The notes below the pieces were generated by a model, which did no database searches, was not told the DNA's origin, and saw nothing but the letters and a program-made list of their open reading frames with translations. Below, piece after piece: positions 25,028 through 33,014 of a stretch of 64,000 nucleotides of DNA (positions are counted from its first letter, which is position 1; every line of letters starts with the position of its first letter). A program made the translations under genes and the position numbers. Origin of the DNA: CAYXVJ01 sp964558445 (GTDB lineage Bacteria > Bacillota > Clostridia > Saccharofermentanales > Fastidiosipilaceae); NCBI GenBank assembly GCA_964558445.1, contig CAZLEA010000004.1, positions 1 to 64,000 on the forward strand, in the 5' to 3' direction.

Positions 25028-27483
25028 TGTTCTACCCTCTCCAAGCGATTGATCCGGCCCGTACTGCCGTCCATCAAGATACGGTCACCGGTCCTAAGCT
25101 CGGAGGCGATGCCCGTGACGCCCACAATCGAGGGTATACCGAGTTCTCGCGAGATGATCGCCGTATGCGAGAGGATGGAGCCCCGTTCGGCGATCACGCC
25201 GCCTGCTTGAATCAGAAGATAGACCCAGCCTGGATCCGTCTGTTTGGTCACGAGTATACGACCCGAGACGTCTGTCACGCTTGCTGCATCCTCGACTACC
25301 AGGACTTCTGCTTGGACGATGCCGGCCGAGCAGGGCGTACCCTGCCAGTGATCTCGCAGCTCTTCATTTGATTCCAGCGGCGTGTAGTCTGCGCTGTGCT
25401 TGGAGAAGGGCTCTGCTCGGAAGAAGAGTCGACTGTAGGCAGGTAGATCGCGGTAGGCTCGGTACGAGCGCTTGCGCTCTTCCACAAGAACACGCAGGTC
25501 GGTCTCGTCATGGAAGGCTGAGAACACCTCGTCGATCAGGAGGTAGAAGACATCTTCGGTGCCGTCTAGTCTGCCGCGCTCGTGTAGCGCGAGACCGAGA
25601 CGTAGGAAGAGACAGCGCGCCATACCATAGACTCTGGTCCGAAGGAGGCGAGATTCCTCTCGCCTCATGATCGCACGCAGTGCCTTGGACTTCGGCTCGC
25701 CGAATTGTGCCGGTAGAGCGTTTGGTATCGCAGCTGCGGGATCCGAGGATTCGGTAGCAGGCTCCTCGGCCGTTCGCTCCAGCCCGAGGAGAGCCAAGAA
25801 GAAGAGGCGGGGATCGCTTCGCTGCGTGTGGCGCTCGAGCTTCAGCTCTTCGATACCGCGGTCGCCGTAGAGGCGGATATGCGTGTCCATCATGGAGAGG
25901 AGTGTTGCGGCCGACTCGCCGCCGAAACCCGGCAGCCCTCCTCGCAGAATCTGCCTCGCGAATGCTTCGTCTTCTGCCGCTCGCGAGACCGCTGCCATAT
26001 CCTCGTCTCGCAGTAGATTTCGGATTGCACGGATGCTCCGGACGGGCTTCATGCTCGCGATGGCGCTGATACCGGCAAGCAGCTCGTTTGGGTCCTCGCT
26101 GCCTGCTCGGCTTGCTTGTTTCTGCAGCTGCTTGCTCCGTACCATAGCCTCCAAGTCGTTTAGGAGCGTGATGTCCCAGTGCAAAAGCACTGTGTCGCCG
26201 AGGCGCGTGAAGAAGATCTCATAGAGCTCCGGCACGAAGGCTTGGGATTCCAGGCGCGAGAACTCGGCCTCGACCGTGTCCACCGCATCCGTCAGCGCCT
26301 GATAGTAGCGCTCCGTCCTCAGGATCGAGGCGGCGAGGCGCAGGAGCATGGCTGGCTTGGCCAATCGCGAGATGAGCGGCTTGTGCTCCGGCATCCGGAT
26401 TGCTTCGATGCCCAGCATCTCCCGCCAGACGGGGATCAGGCGATTGCTAAGCGGCAGTTGACGAAGCAGATTCAGCCAGTTCTGTAATTGATAGTAGGCT
26501 CTGCCGTTCCAAGACGCGACCATATTCCTCGTAATCTCGTCCAATTCTGCGGCAAGCTCGGCGCCGGGCTTGGGGTAGAGACGGCGGATCAGGCCGCCGA
26601 AGACGGCCTCGTAAGCCCGCTTGTAGAAGTCGGTCGAGAGGGGGAGCGTGAGTCCGGGGTAGCTCTCGATGATATTGCTGTTATCGAGTATCGTCTGTGG
26701 CCGGGAAGCATCAAGCTGAGACAGGTGCCCCAGCGGCCTCATCTGCAGCAAGTGAATCTCTTGTTTGACGTCAATCGCAAGCTCCAGATCGAGGGCGGGT
26801 CCGAAGGCGGCTTCTATCTCCTTGGCTAGCGACCAGATACGATCCGTTACAACGGTAGGCAGCGGATCCAGTGATGCGGGATTCTCCAGATAGCCCTTGG
26901 CTTCTGTCGCATGACGGTAGTAGGTCATCGAGGGGACCTGATCGCTCACCAGTTTGTCGCCCAAACCCTCGGCGACCGCGAGTACTCGCTCGTTTAGCAA
27001 GCCGTCCGGATTCGCGGTGAAGAGGATGGCCGCGTGTGTTTGTTCCACCACCATCGCTTGGACGATGAGATCGAGTTCCACTCTCGCTTCGGAGTCCGAT
27101 GAAGCGCTGCCTGAGTGTTCTTCTCTCTGATAGGCTCGGTAGGCGGTAAGAGAATCGCTGTTTCGGGCGTCCAGACAGTAGGCGAGGCTCACGGCGAGCG
27201 AATCCTGTGAGACGTTTAGCTTGCTGCGATAGAGACCGGCCATCGCGCCGCCCTCTTGATCCTCGTCCGAGGCAGACGAGCGTACCGCGACCTTCGGATG
27301 CGCGTGGAAGAATGCTTCGTGCTCATGACGCAGGTCGGTGGCGAGCTGTTCGAAGCCCTCCGGACCCCGAGCTGCTGCCGAGAGCAAATCGCTAGATCTG
27401 ACGACGAAGAAGGGCGGCACGTTGAAGCCTGCATCGCGAAGTTGCCCTAGATTACACGCCTTGTTGCTTCCTTGTTTCACCAT
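25024..27483 (-). CDS. PEP-synthase-like phosphotransferase 1 (ATP-grasp + swivelling His domain, no PEP barrel)
   Basis: 819 residues. The N-terminal pyruvate-phosphate-dikinase ATP-grasp domain is intact (VAVRSSASDED around R68, ILFTANP, LDLELAID...LLQMRP). The middle ~400 residues are helical and unlike PEP synthase. The C-terminal swivelling domain carries the phosphohistidine in GSILSHTAI (H773). The PEP/pyruvate TIM barrel is absent, so it cannot make PEP. The order is that of rifampin phosphotransferase, which moves the beta-phosphate of ATP to a hydroxyl of a hydrophobic molecule. In this lipid operon a lipid or prenyl alcohol is a reasonable guess. It overlaps ubiA by 7 bases and the GNAT gene by 4. 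Confidence 0.8.
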   Translation of the reverse strand: MVKQGSNKACNLGQLRDAGFNVPPFFVVRSSDLLSAAARGPEGFEQLATDLRHEHEAFFHAHPKVAVRSSASDEDQEGGAMAGLYRSKLNVSQDSLAVSLAYCLDARNSDSLTAYRAYQREEHSGSASSDSEARVELDLIVQAMVVEQTHAAILFTANPDGLLNERVLAVAEGLGDKLVSDQVPSMTYYRHATEAKGYLENPASLDPLPTVVTDRIWSLAKEIEAAFGPALDLELAIDVKQEIHLLQMRPLGHLSQLDASRPQTILDNSNIIESYPGLTLPLSTDFYKRAYEAVFGGLIRRLYPKPGAELAAELDEITRNMVASWNGRAYYQLQNWLNLLRQLPLSNRLIPVWREMLGIEAIRMPEHKPLISRLAKPAMLLRLAASILRTERYYQALTDAVDTVEAEFSRLESQAFVPELYEIFFTRLGDTVLLHWDITLLNDLEAMVRSKQLQKQASRAGSEDPNELLAGISAIASMKPVRSIRAIRNLLRDEDMAAVSRAAEDEAFARQILRGGLPGFGGESAATLLSMMDTHIRLYGDRGIEELKLERHTQRSDPRLFFLALLGLERTAEEPATESSDPAAAIPNALPAQFGEPKSKALRAIMRREESRLLRTRVYGMARCLFLRLGLALHERGRLDGTEDVFYLLIDEVFSAFHDETDLRVLVEERKRSYRAYRDLPAYSRLFFRAEPFSKHSADYTPLESNEELRDHWQGTPCSAGIVQAEVLVVEDAASVTDVSGRILVTKQTDPGWVYLLIQAGGVIAERGSILSHTAIISRELGIPSIVGVTGIASELRTGDRILMDGSTGRINRLERVEQ

Positions 27484-28385
27484 GCCTGTAACCTCAGATA
27501 GAGCAGATGCGTCGCGATCCCGAGCACCACGGTGACCTCGGTGCGATAGATATAGCCTTCCATCATGCGGCCGTAATCGAAGCTGTGGGGCCGGGCCACA
27601 AACCGAACGCTGCGTATCACTTGGTAGGTCGTGTTGACGAGTAGTAATAGGGCAAAGGGCAAGTTAATCCGCCACAACAGCACCACGTTCGTAATGAAGT
27701 CGAGTACTACCGCGATGACCACGAGACGAACGGAAGGGCTTACGCCCATAACCTTGGAATAAGTGTTGTACTGGGTTTCTGCTTCCGGTGCCCGAATCTT
27801 GCGCGAGACCTCCCAGAAGAGGACCGGGAAGTACATCGTAAACGAGACGAGTATGCTCTGCCAGCTGAGGAGCGGCAGGTCGTATTTGTCCACTACGAAC
27901 GAGATGACGTAGAAGTTCAAGATGAACTGGACCGGATTATGCGTGACGAGTGCGAGTATCAGGTTTGGCTGTATACGATGGCGCTGGAAGAACCAGACGG
28001 ACATCATAGCCCCGTAGGTGAAGAGGAGTAAGAACCAGATGATGTTCTGCATGTAGAGGAGGTTTAGGGCGAACACGATGCCGATCGAGATGGCGATGAC
28101 GACGACGAGGTCCCTCTTGTAGACCCTGCCGCTCGGTAGGCTTCGCTTCGGGAAGTTAATCTGATCCGTCTTGAAGTCCTTGAAATCGTCTGCGATTCGA
28201 AGGAGAAGCAAGAAGACGAAGATCGTGACCACGCCGATGAGCTCCTCATAGCCAAGTTGGAAGCTTGTTACGCCATAGTTTAACAAGAGCAGGAAATAAA
28301 CTTGCAAGAAGATCAGGAGCGAGACGAAGAGCCGTGAGATCGGTGGATACATCTCGGTCATGTAGAGGCGAATTCGTTTAAACAT
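27477..28385 (-). CDS. UbiA-family membrane prenyltransferase
   Basis: 302 residues with about eight to nine hydrophobic helices. The first aspartate-rich motif of the family is present as DDFKDFKTD (66-74), followed by PKRSLPSGRV. The second motif is changed to a KIRAPEAETQYNTYSK-type segment. UbiA enzymes attach polyprenyl chains to acceptors; members include ubiquinone and menaquinone enzymes and archaeal digeranylgeranylglyceryl phosphate synthase. No quinone genes are nearby, and the lipid neighbours favour a glycerol-phosphate or lipid acceptor (inference). The start at 28385 (GGAGA upstream) overlaps the psd stop by 8 bases; a longer in-frame reading from 28544 lacks a ribosome site. 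Confidence 0.8.
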   Translation of the reverse strand: MFKRIRLYMTEMYPPISRLFVSLLIFLQVYFLLLLNYGVTSFQLGYEELIGVVTIFVFLLLLRIADDFKDFKTDQINFPKRSLPSGRVYKRDLVVVIAISIGIVFALNLLYMQNIIWFLLLFTYGAMMSVWFFQRHRIQPNLILALVTHNPVQFILNFYVISFVVDKYDLPLLSWQSILVSFTMYFPVLFWEVSRKIRAPEAETQYNTYSKVMGVSPSVRLVVIAVVLDFITNVVLLWRINLPFALLLLVNTTYQVIRSVRFVARPHSFDYGRMMEGYIYRTEVTVVLGIATHLLYLRLQAW

Positions 28386-29259
28386 CTGCTGTCTCCGTTC
28401 TTGTGGCGATGCCCTCGCCGATCCGTACCAATACTTCGTAGCCTTGGCGATTATATGTGAGTATATCTTCGTCGATGTCGATAGCCCCTGCTTCTGTGAG
28501 GAGGACAATCGTCGAGCCGCCGGGTTCGAACCAGCCTTTCTCACTGCCGCGAGAGGCAGCAGTCCTCTGGTGATTGACGATGCTGCCGATGGTCAGTGCA
28601 CCAACCTCGACCATGGCGAGGGTGCCGAAGTGCTCGGTCTCCAGGTATGTGACGACCCGGCTGTTCTCCCTGAAGACGGGTACGCGCTTGTCGCTGTAGG
28701 GGCCGACTGTATGCAGGCGCCCTGGGATCTGTTTCGGGGGCTTCGGGATGCGGCAGCCGTCCGGATAGTAGAAGCGATGGATGTCTGCTACCGTCAGGCG
28801 AAACACAAGCGCAAGCCCACCAGCATAGCGATCCGCCTTGTCCCCGAGGAGGCTCTCGATTGTATAGGTGAAGCCCTTGACCAGAAGCTTGCTATCTTGT
28901 GTAATCTCGTGCACCGTAAGCCTCGCATCTGCCGGGCTGCCGAGGCGCCGGGGAGATGTCGGCCAGGGCCGCCTCTCCGGGAGCGGTTCGCGCACGAAGA
29001 AGTCGGCAAACGATTCCCAGACCCGCTCCTCATAATCGTCTCGATTGATTCGATTCTCCCGGATGAAGTCTTCGATCAGGCGGGCAGAAGCAGGGCGTCT
29101 CATGCGCTTGCCGTAGCGCTTGCTGAAGCCAGGCTTCGTCACATAGAGCTTGCCGAGTAGCCTGCCCCATGCCGTGTCGTAGAGGAGGCGAAGCTTCCGG
29201 TCCTTGTAGACTTGCTCCTCTTGCAGCTGTCCGCTTCGGCGGTCGATCGTCCGTCTCAT
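28378..29259 (-). CDS. psd: phosphatidylserine decarboxylase
   Basis: A 293-residue pyruvoyl enzyme precursor that decarboxylates phosphatidylserine-type lipids to the ethanolamine form. The self-cleavage site is GGST, with S249 becoming the pyruvoyl group. DIHRFYYP and the IVNHQR segment are also family features. The length and N-terminal DFIREN...FADFFVRE region match the longer (type II) bacterial enzymes. The start at 29259 overlaps the synthase stop as ATGA, so the two successive enzymes are translationally coupled. A longer in-frame reading from 29439 runs inside the synthase gene and is not likely. Confidence 0.92.
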   Translation of the reverse strand: MRRTIDRRSGQLQEEQVYKDRKLRLLYDTAWGRLLGKLYVTKPGFSKRYGKRMRRPASARLIEDFIRENRINRDDYEERVWESFADFFVREPLPERRPWPTSPRRLGSPADARLTVHEITQDSKLLVKGFTYTIESLLGDKADRYAGGLALVFRLTVADIHRFYYPDGCRIPKPPKQIPGRLHTVGPYSDKRVPVFRENSRVVTYLETEHFGTLAMVEVGALTIGSIVNHQRTAASRGSEKGWFEPGGSTIVLLTEAGAIDIDEDILTYNRQGYEVLVRIGEGIATRTETADV

Positions 29260-29858
29260 ACGAAATACACCAGTATGCCGGTCAAGAGCGCCAGCACGAG
29301 GAAGATTCCATAAGCGATGCCTCGGGGCTTCGGGACCGGTACATCCAAGAGGAAGGCTACGGCGCACAGTAGGTAGGCCGCAGCCATACCGACCGAGGTA
29401 TGCAGTGGCAGGATATAGCTTAAGAAGAGCCAGGACCATGTCAGGATCAAGGCGGCATAGGTGACGGGCAGTCCGCGATACTGACTACCGCGCTGTTCGG
29501 GATTCGTAGCAATGTTGAAGAAACCCAGGCGCTGTATCGCCGCAATCGCGTAGAACCCGTAGATCGGCCATGCCCATAGTCCGCTTATGCCGAGGCTGAT
29601 ACCGAGCGCGATCGGGAGAGCTACGAAGGCCGGTATATCGGCTAGAGAATCGAGCTGTACGCCAAACGCTTGCTCCTCTTCTGTTCGCTTAACCAGCCTT
29701 GCGACCGCACCGTCGAAGAGATCGATCAGGCCGACCAGTATCAGAGCCGAGATCGCCCACTTGATTCGCCCGTCAGAGGCGGCGAGGATGCCGCCGACGG
29801 CGAGGAGCGTGCCCAGGAGCGTCAGCCAAACGGACTTGTTGTAATATCCGAGTATCAT
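29256..29858 (-). CDS. pssA: CDP-alcohol phosphatidyltransferase, probable phosphatidylserine synthase
   Basis: A 200-residue, multi-helix membrane enzyme with the CDP-alcohol phosphotransferase motif: D46, D49, G50, A53, R54, G66, D70 and D74. The spacing between Arg and Gly is 11 residues, about two or three more than the usual form, so the active-site loop is slightly longer. Next to psd, it most likely transfers serine onto a CDP-activated lipid. The lipid tail cannot be told. Stop and start codons overlap by 4 bases on both sides. Confidence 0.88.
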   Translation of the reverse strand: MILGYYNKSVWLTLLGTLLAVGGILAASDGRIKWAISALILVGLIDLFDGAVARLVKRTEEEQAFGVQLDSLADIPAFVALPIALGISLGISGLWAWPIYGFYAIAAIQRLGFFNIATNPEQRGSQYRGLPVTYAALILTWSWLFLSYILPLHTSVGMAAAYLLCAVAFLLDVPVPKPRGIAYGIFLVLALLTGILVYFV

Positions 29859-32180
29859 AGGTCGCCTCCTTCTCGCTGCAATGAATCATAGTCTTCTGCC
29901 CGCCAGACGCGTCCGCTGACGGCATCCAAGACGATGGTTTCCCCGTCCGTTACCCGTTCCATCGCATCGGTCGCCGAGACGATGCACGGGATGTTGTATT
30001 CACGCGAGACGATCGCCGCGTGACTGAGTACGCCGCCGTATTCGGTCACGATGCCGGCCAAGACGGCAAACTTGACCGTCCAGCCTGTATCCGTGAAGCG
30101 GGTGATCAGGATGTCGCCGCTTCGGATGCGATCGATCTCGCCAAGCGAGCGAACCACGCGCGCCGGCCCTCGCGCGATGCCGCCTCCTGCCGGTAGCCCT
30201 TGGATGACGGATTGGTCGTGTTCTTGCTGGATCTTGGTCGTCGTCGGAGCCGCTTGTGTCGGGATCTCGTTTGCACTCATGAACAGTCTGTACGCATCGT
30301 AGTAGCAGTCTGCACGGTAGATTGTTTCGCGAAGCAAATCGCCGACTAACTCCCCTTGGAGTATGGCTCTAATCTCGTCTATCTTGAGCTGCCAGATCTC
30401 GGCCTCGTCCTCGAGCAATCCGGCGTTGAGAAGTTCTCTTGCCAAGAGTCTTGCGCTTCGGCGTATCAGATCGTAGTAGCGTGTGGAGACGTCGCGGAAT
30501 TCCTCTCGCCACCAGAGGAGGCTTCGCATGCGCCCGATCTTCTGTTCCAAGCGCCCCGCCTTCCTCGCACCGAGCTTCTCCGTAAGCCGCCCGTACGCCG
30601 CATCGTAAGCGAGTCCTGCCGCTTCTCGATCCCCCTCGGGGCTATGGCTGTCGTCCCAGTCTAGCATCGCCTGCAATTGCTCCAGTATCTGCTCCGGCGC
30701 CTCGCTATAGTTTGGCTCGCTGATATCAAGCTCCTTGGCCGAGTGGTAACCATAGGCCAGGAACCAGGCTTGAAGTTCGCCTGCAAGCTCGTTTGGCTTG
30801 GCTTCTATCCTGAGCAGCTCCGTCAAATCCGAGGTGGATGCCGTCTGCCAGGCAGCCAGCAAGTCATTGTCCTCTCGAATCTTGCGGCTCAGCTGCCAGA
30901 GCTCATAGAAGGGCAGGAGGTGAGAGACCTCGTCCAAGCCGCCCAGGAGCGCCAGATAATCGGCCTCGCTCATCTGCTTCAGGAGTGAGTCTCGGATCAG
31001 TGTCTGATGGATCGTGTTGAGGAAGATCTGGTGGAAGTAGCTGCCCTCGTTTCGNNNNNNNNNNNNNNNNNNNNNNNNNNNNNNNNNNNNNNNNNNNNNN
31101 NNNNNNNNNNNNNNNNNNNNNNNNNNNNNNNNNNNNNNNNNNNNNNNNNNNNNNAGAGAGCAGTCTGCCGTCTCGGAGGAATTGCTTCAGGCTGTGCTCC
31201 CAGGCGAGCTCATATAGACTCCACATGTAGCGTCGACAGACCTCGGCGCTGACACCGCCATCCTTGAAGTCGGCCGTCGTCCAGAGGCCCCGGATACCGT
31301 CGTAGCGCATCCCGGTGATCGCTCTGGCTTGGAGGAGGCGAACACGCCCTCCTCGGTCGATCGCGAACTCGATATCGAGGGGGAAGCCGAACAGCCTCGC
31401 CGCTTCGAGGGATTGGGTACGGAGGTTTATGAGCGTATCCGGCGTCAGATCCAGTTCACGAACGGCGCCGACCGCCTCTGCCGGCAGTTCGTCAAACCAG
31501 GGGAGCGTGACGGAAACGGGCTTCACCTGTCCGCCGACGAGCGCTTCGCCTGTGCCCGCGGCAAGCTCTGCTGCCATCAGGCGATCCTCGCCGAGCAGCG
31601 GGTGGGCGGTGAAGAGGACGCCGCTTGCCTTGGCATCCACCATCTCTTGGATGATGACCGCCATCAACAGATCGGAGGCCCGAACCTCTCCTTGTCTCGC
31701 CATGAGGTAGGACAGGCTCCGTGCGCTGTAGAGGGAGCGATAGCACTGCTTGATCCCCTCACAGATGGCCGTGATACCCGAGAGGCCGAGGACACTGTCG
31801 TATTGACCGGCGAAGCTTGACTCCTCCAGATCCTCGAGATAAGCACTGCTGCGAACGGCATAGCTTCGGCTAGGGTCGAGCAACAAGGACAGCTCGACCG
31901 CGATGTCGGAGGAGAGGCGATAGTCGGACCAGAGTCCATCGATTGCGTCTGCGACCGCTTCGACAGATGATTCGTCCGCTTCGCAAAGCAAATCGTCTAT
32001 CGCCGCGCCAAGCCCGCTCGCATCGAGCTCCGCGAGGAAGAGTTCGCTATCCAAGACGAGGCCCGTGGGGACATCCAAACCTGCGGAGAGCAGACGGTAG
32101 AGCGAACTTGCCTTCTTACCCAGCAAGTCCTCGTGTTTTAGGGCAGTTTGTATATTGTCTTGGTTCAGATGGTGAATCAT
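29855..32180 (-). CDS. PEP-synthase-like phosphotransferase 2 (split by an assembly gap)
   Basis: One gene read from 32180 to 29855, interrupted by 100 N at 31055-31154; about 740 residues are visible. The N-terminal ATP-grasp domain is intact (YAVRSSAYLED around R110, GVLFTAHP, LDIEFAID...LLQARA). The C-terminal swivelling domain has the phosphohistidine in GGVLSHAAIV. As in its paralogue three genes downstream, no PEP-binding barrel follows. Sequence just below the gap (30974-31054) stays open in the C-terminal frame, which supports a single gene. AGGCGG precedes the ATG. The two paralogues differ greatly in sequence and probably have different acceptors. Confidence 0.8.
31055..31154. other. 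assembly gap of 100 N inside phosphotransferase 2
   Basis: A run of 100 N between the ATP-grasp half and the His-domain half. The flanks do not repeat each other; the true distance is unknown. Confidence 0.95.
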
Positions 32181-32212
32181 GGGACAGCCGCCTTTCTGTT
32201 CAACCCTAGTGC

Positions 32213-32815
32213 TTAGCGACGCGCTTGGCGAAGACCGGCCAGGGCCAAGAGGTAATTCAAGAGGATATGGAGGCCTGCACCGAGCAGGATGTATGAGACG
32301 ATGAAGCCGGGTGACATCGGGTAGACGAGAGCCAAGACGAGAACGCAGCCGATGACGGAGTCTGCTTGGTCGACGAAGACGAAGAGCAGGCGAAGCCTAC
32401 CCTCTGCCATCTGACCTTCTTCGATGCCGAGCCTGCGCTTGATGAAGCTGTTGGGTAATTCGAAGAGGGCATAGGCCAGGCCGAGCGCGAGCCCGATCAG
32501 GAGATTGTATCGCAAGTTGTTCTCGTGTCGTTCGTAGAGGTAGTTCATGGCTTCGAGTTTCGGGAAGTTTGCTGCCAGGAGACCTGCGAGCACGGTCCAT
32601 AGGGCGGTGAAGAGGGGGTAGGCGAGGAAGCCCTTCCACGTCTTATGCTCACCGAAGAGCGGTCTGTTATCTTGGAGGACCAAGCCGTGATCCATGGGTC
32701 GCTTCAGGCAATCGAGGATGGGTAGCAACACGAAGAGCATGACCGTGACGCCGGCCAAGATGACGGGAAACAGGGATAAGATCATGCGGATGACGGTATA
32801 AATAAGCTCTGCCAT
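32213..32815 (-). CDS. CDP-archaeol synthase (CarS)-like CTP transferase, first gene of the lipid operon
   Basis: A 200-residue membrane protein of the CarS/DUF46 family: LFGEHKTWKG (53-62), PNSFIKRRLG (121-130) and VDQADSV (148-154), with about five hydrophobic helices. In archaea CarS activates unsaturated archaetidic acid with CTP to make CDP-archaeol; it is a relative of bacterial CdsA. Here it leads an operon with serine synthase, decarboxylase and a UbiA enzyme, so it should make the CDP-lipid they use. ATG 32815 has GGGAGGTG upstream; a longer in-frame reading to 32887 has none. It ends 32 bases before the first phosphotransferase. Confidence 0.85.
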   Translation of the reverse strand: MAELIYTVIRMILSLFPVILAGVTVMLFVLLPILDCLKRPMDHGLVLQDNRPLFGEHKTWKGFLAYPLFTALWTVLAGLLAANFPKLEAMNYLYERHENNLRYNLLIGLALGLAYALFELPNSFIKRRLGIEEGQMAEGRLRLLFVFVDQADSVIGCVLVLALVYPMSPGFIVSYILLGAGLHILLNYLLALAGLRQARR

Positions 32816-32916
32816 ACAACACCTCCCGATTTGTATTGCCCTATGATAACAAGAAAACCGAGAAGTCGGGGTATCCGCCGTATGCATAAATACACGTTAT
32901 TCTGTGCGTCGTTTCG

Positions 32917-32945
32917 TTGACGATTGTAAACAAGTCGAGTATATT
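32917..32945 (+). promoter_or_regulatory. sigma-A-type promoter for pflB
   Basis: TTGACG (32917-32922) and TATATT (32940-32945) are separated by exactly 17 bases. The start codon is 69 bases further on, leaving room for a short leader. Confidence 0.75.
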
Positions 32946-33014
32946 CACAAGTAGATAGCGGGTTTGATTTAGGATATCCCATGGTGTTTATCCATCAGGA
33001 TTCAGGAGGTTCTT

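Noticed and set aside
25024..27483. Rifampin resistance gene (rph)
   Set aside because: The architecture matches, but the central region shows no feature I can tie to rifamycin binding, and the gene sits inside a lipid operon.
29855..31054. Separate gene for a stand-alone PEP-utilising domain starting at 30973
   Set aside because: The reading frame stays open upstream to the assembly gap, and the ATP-grasp half lies on the other side; one gene is the simpler reading.
25024..32180. Phosphoenolpyruvate synthase or pyruvate phosphate dikinase
   Set aside because: The C-terminal PEP/pyruvate-binding barrel is absent in both genes, so PEP formation is not possible.
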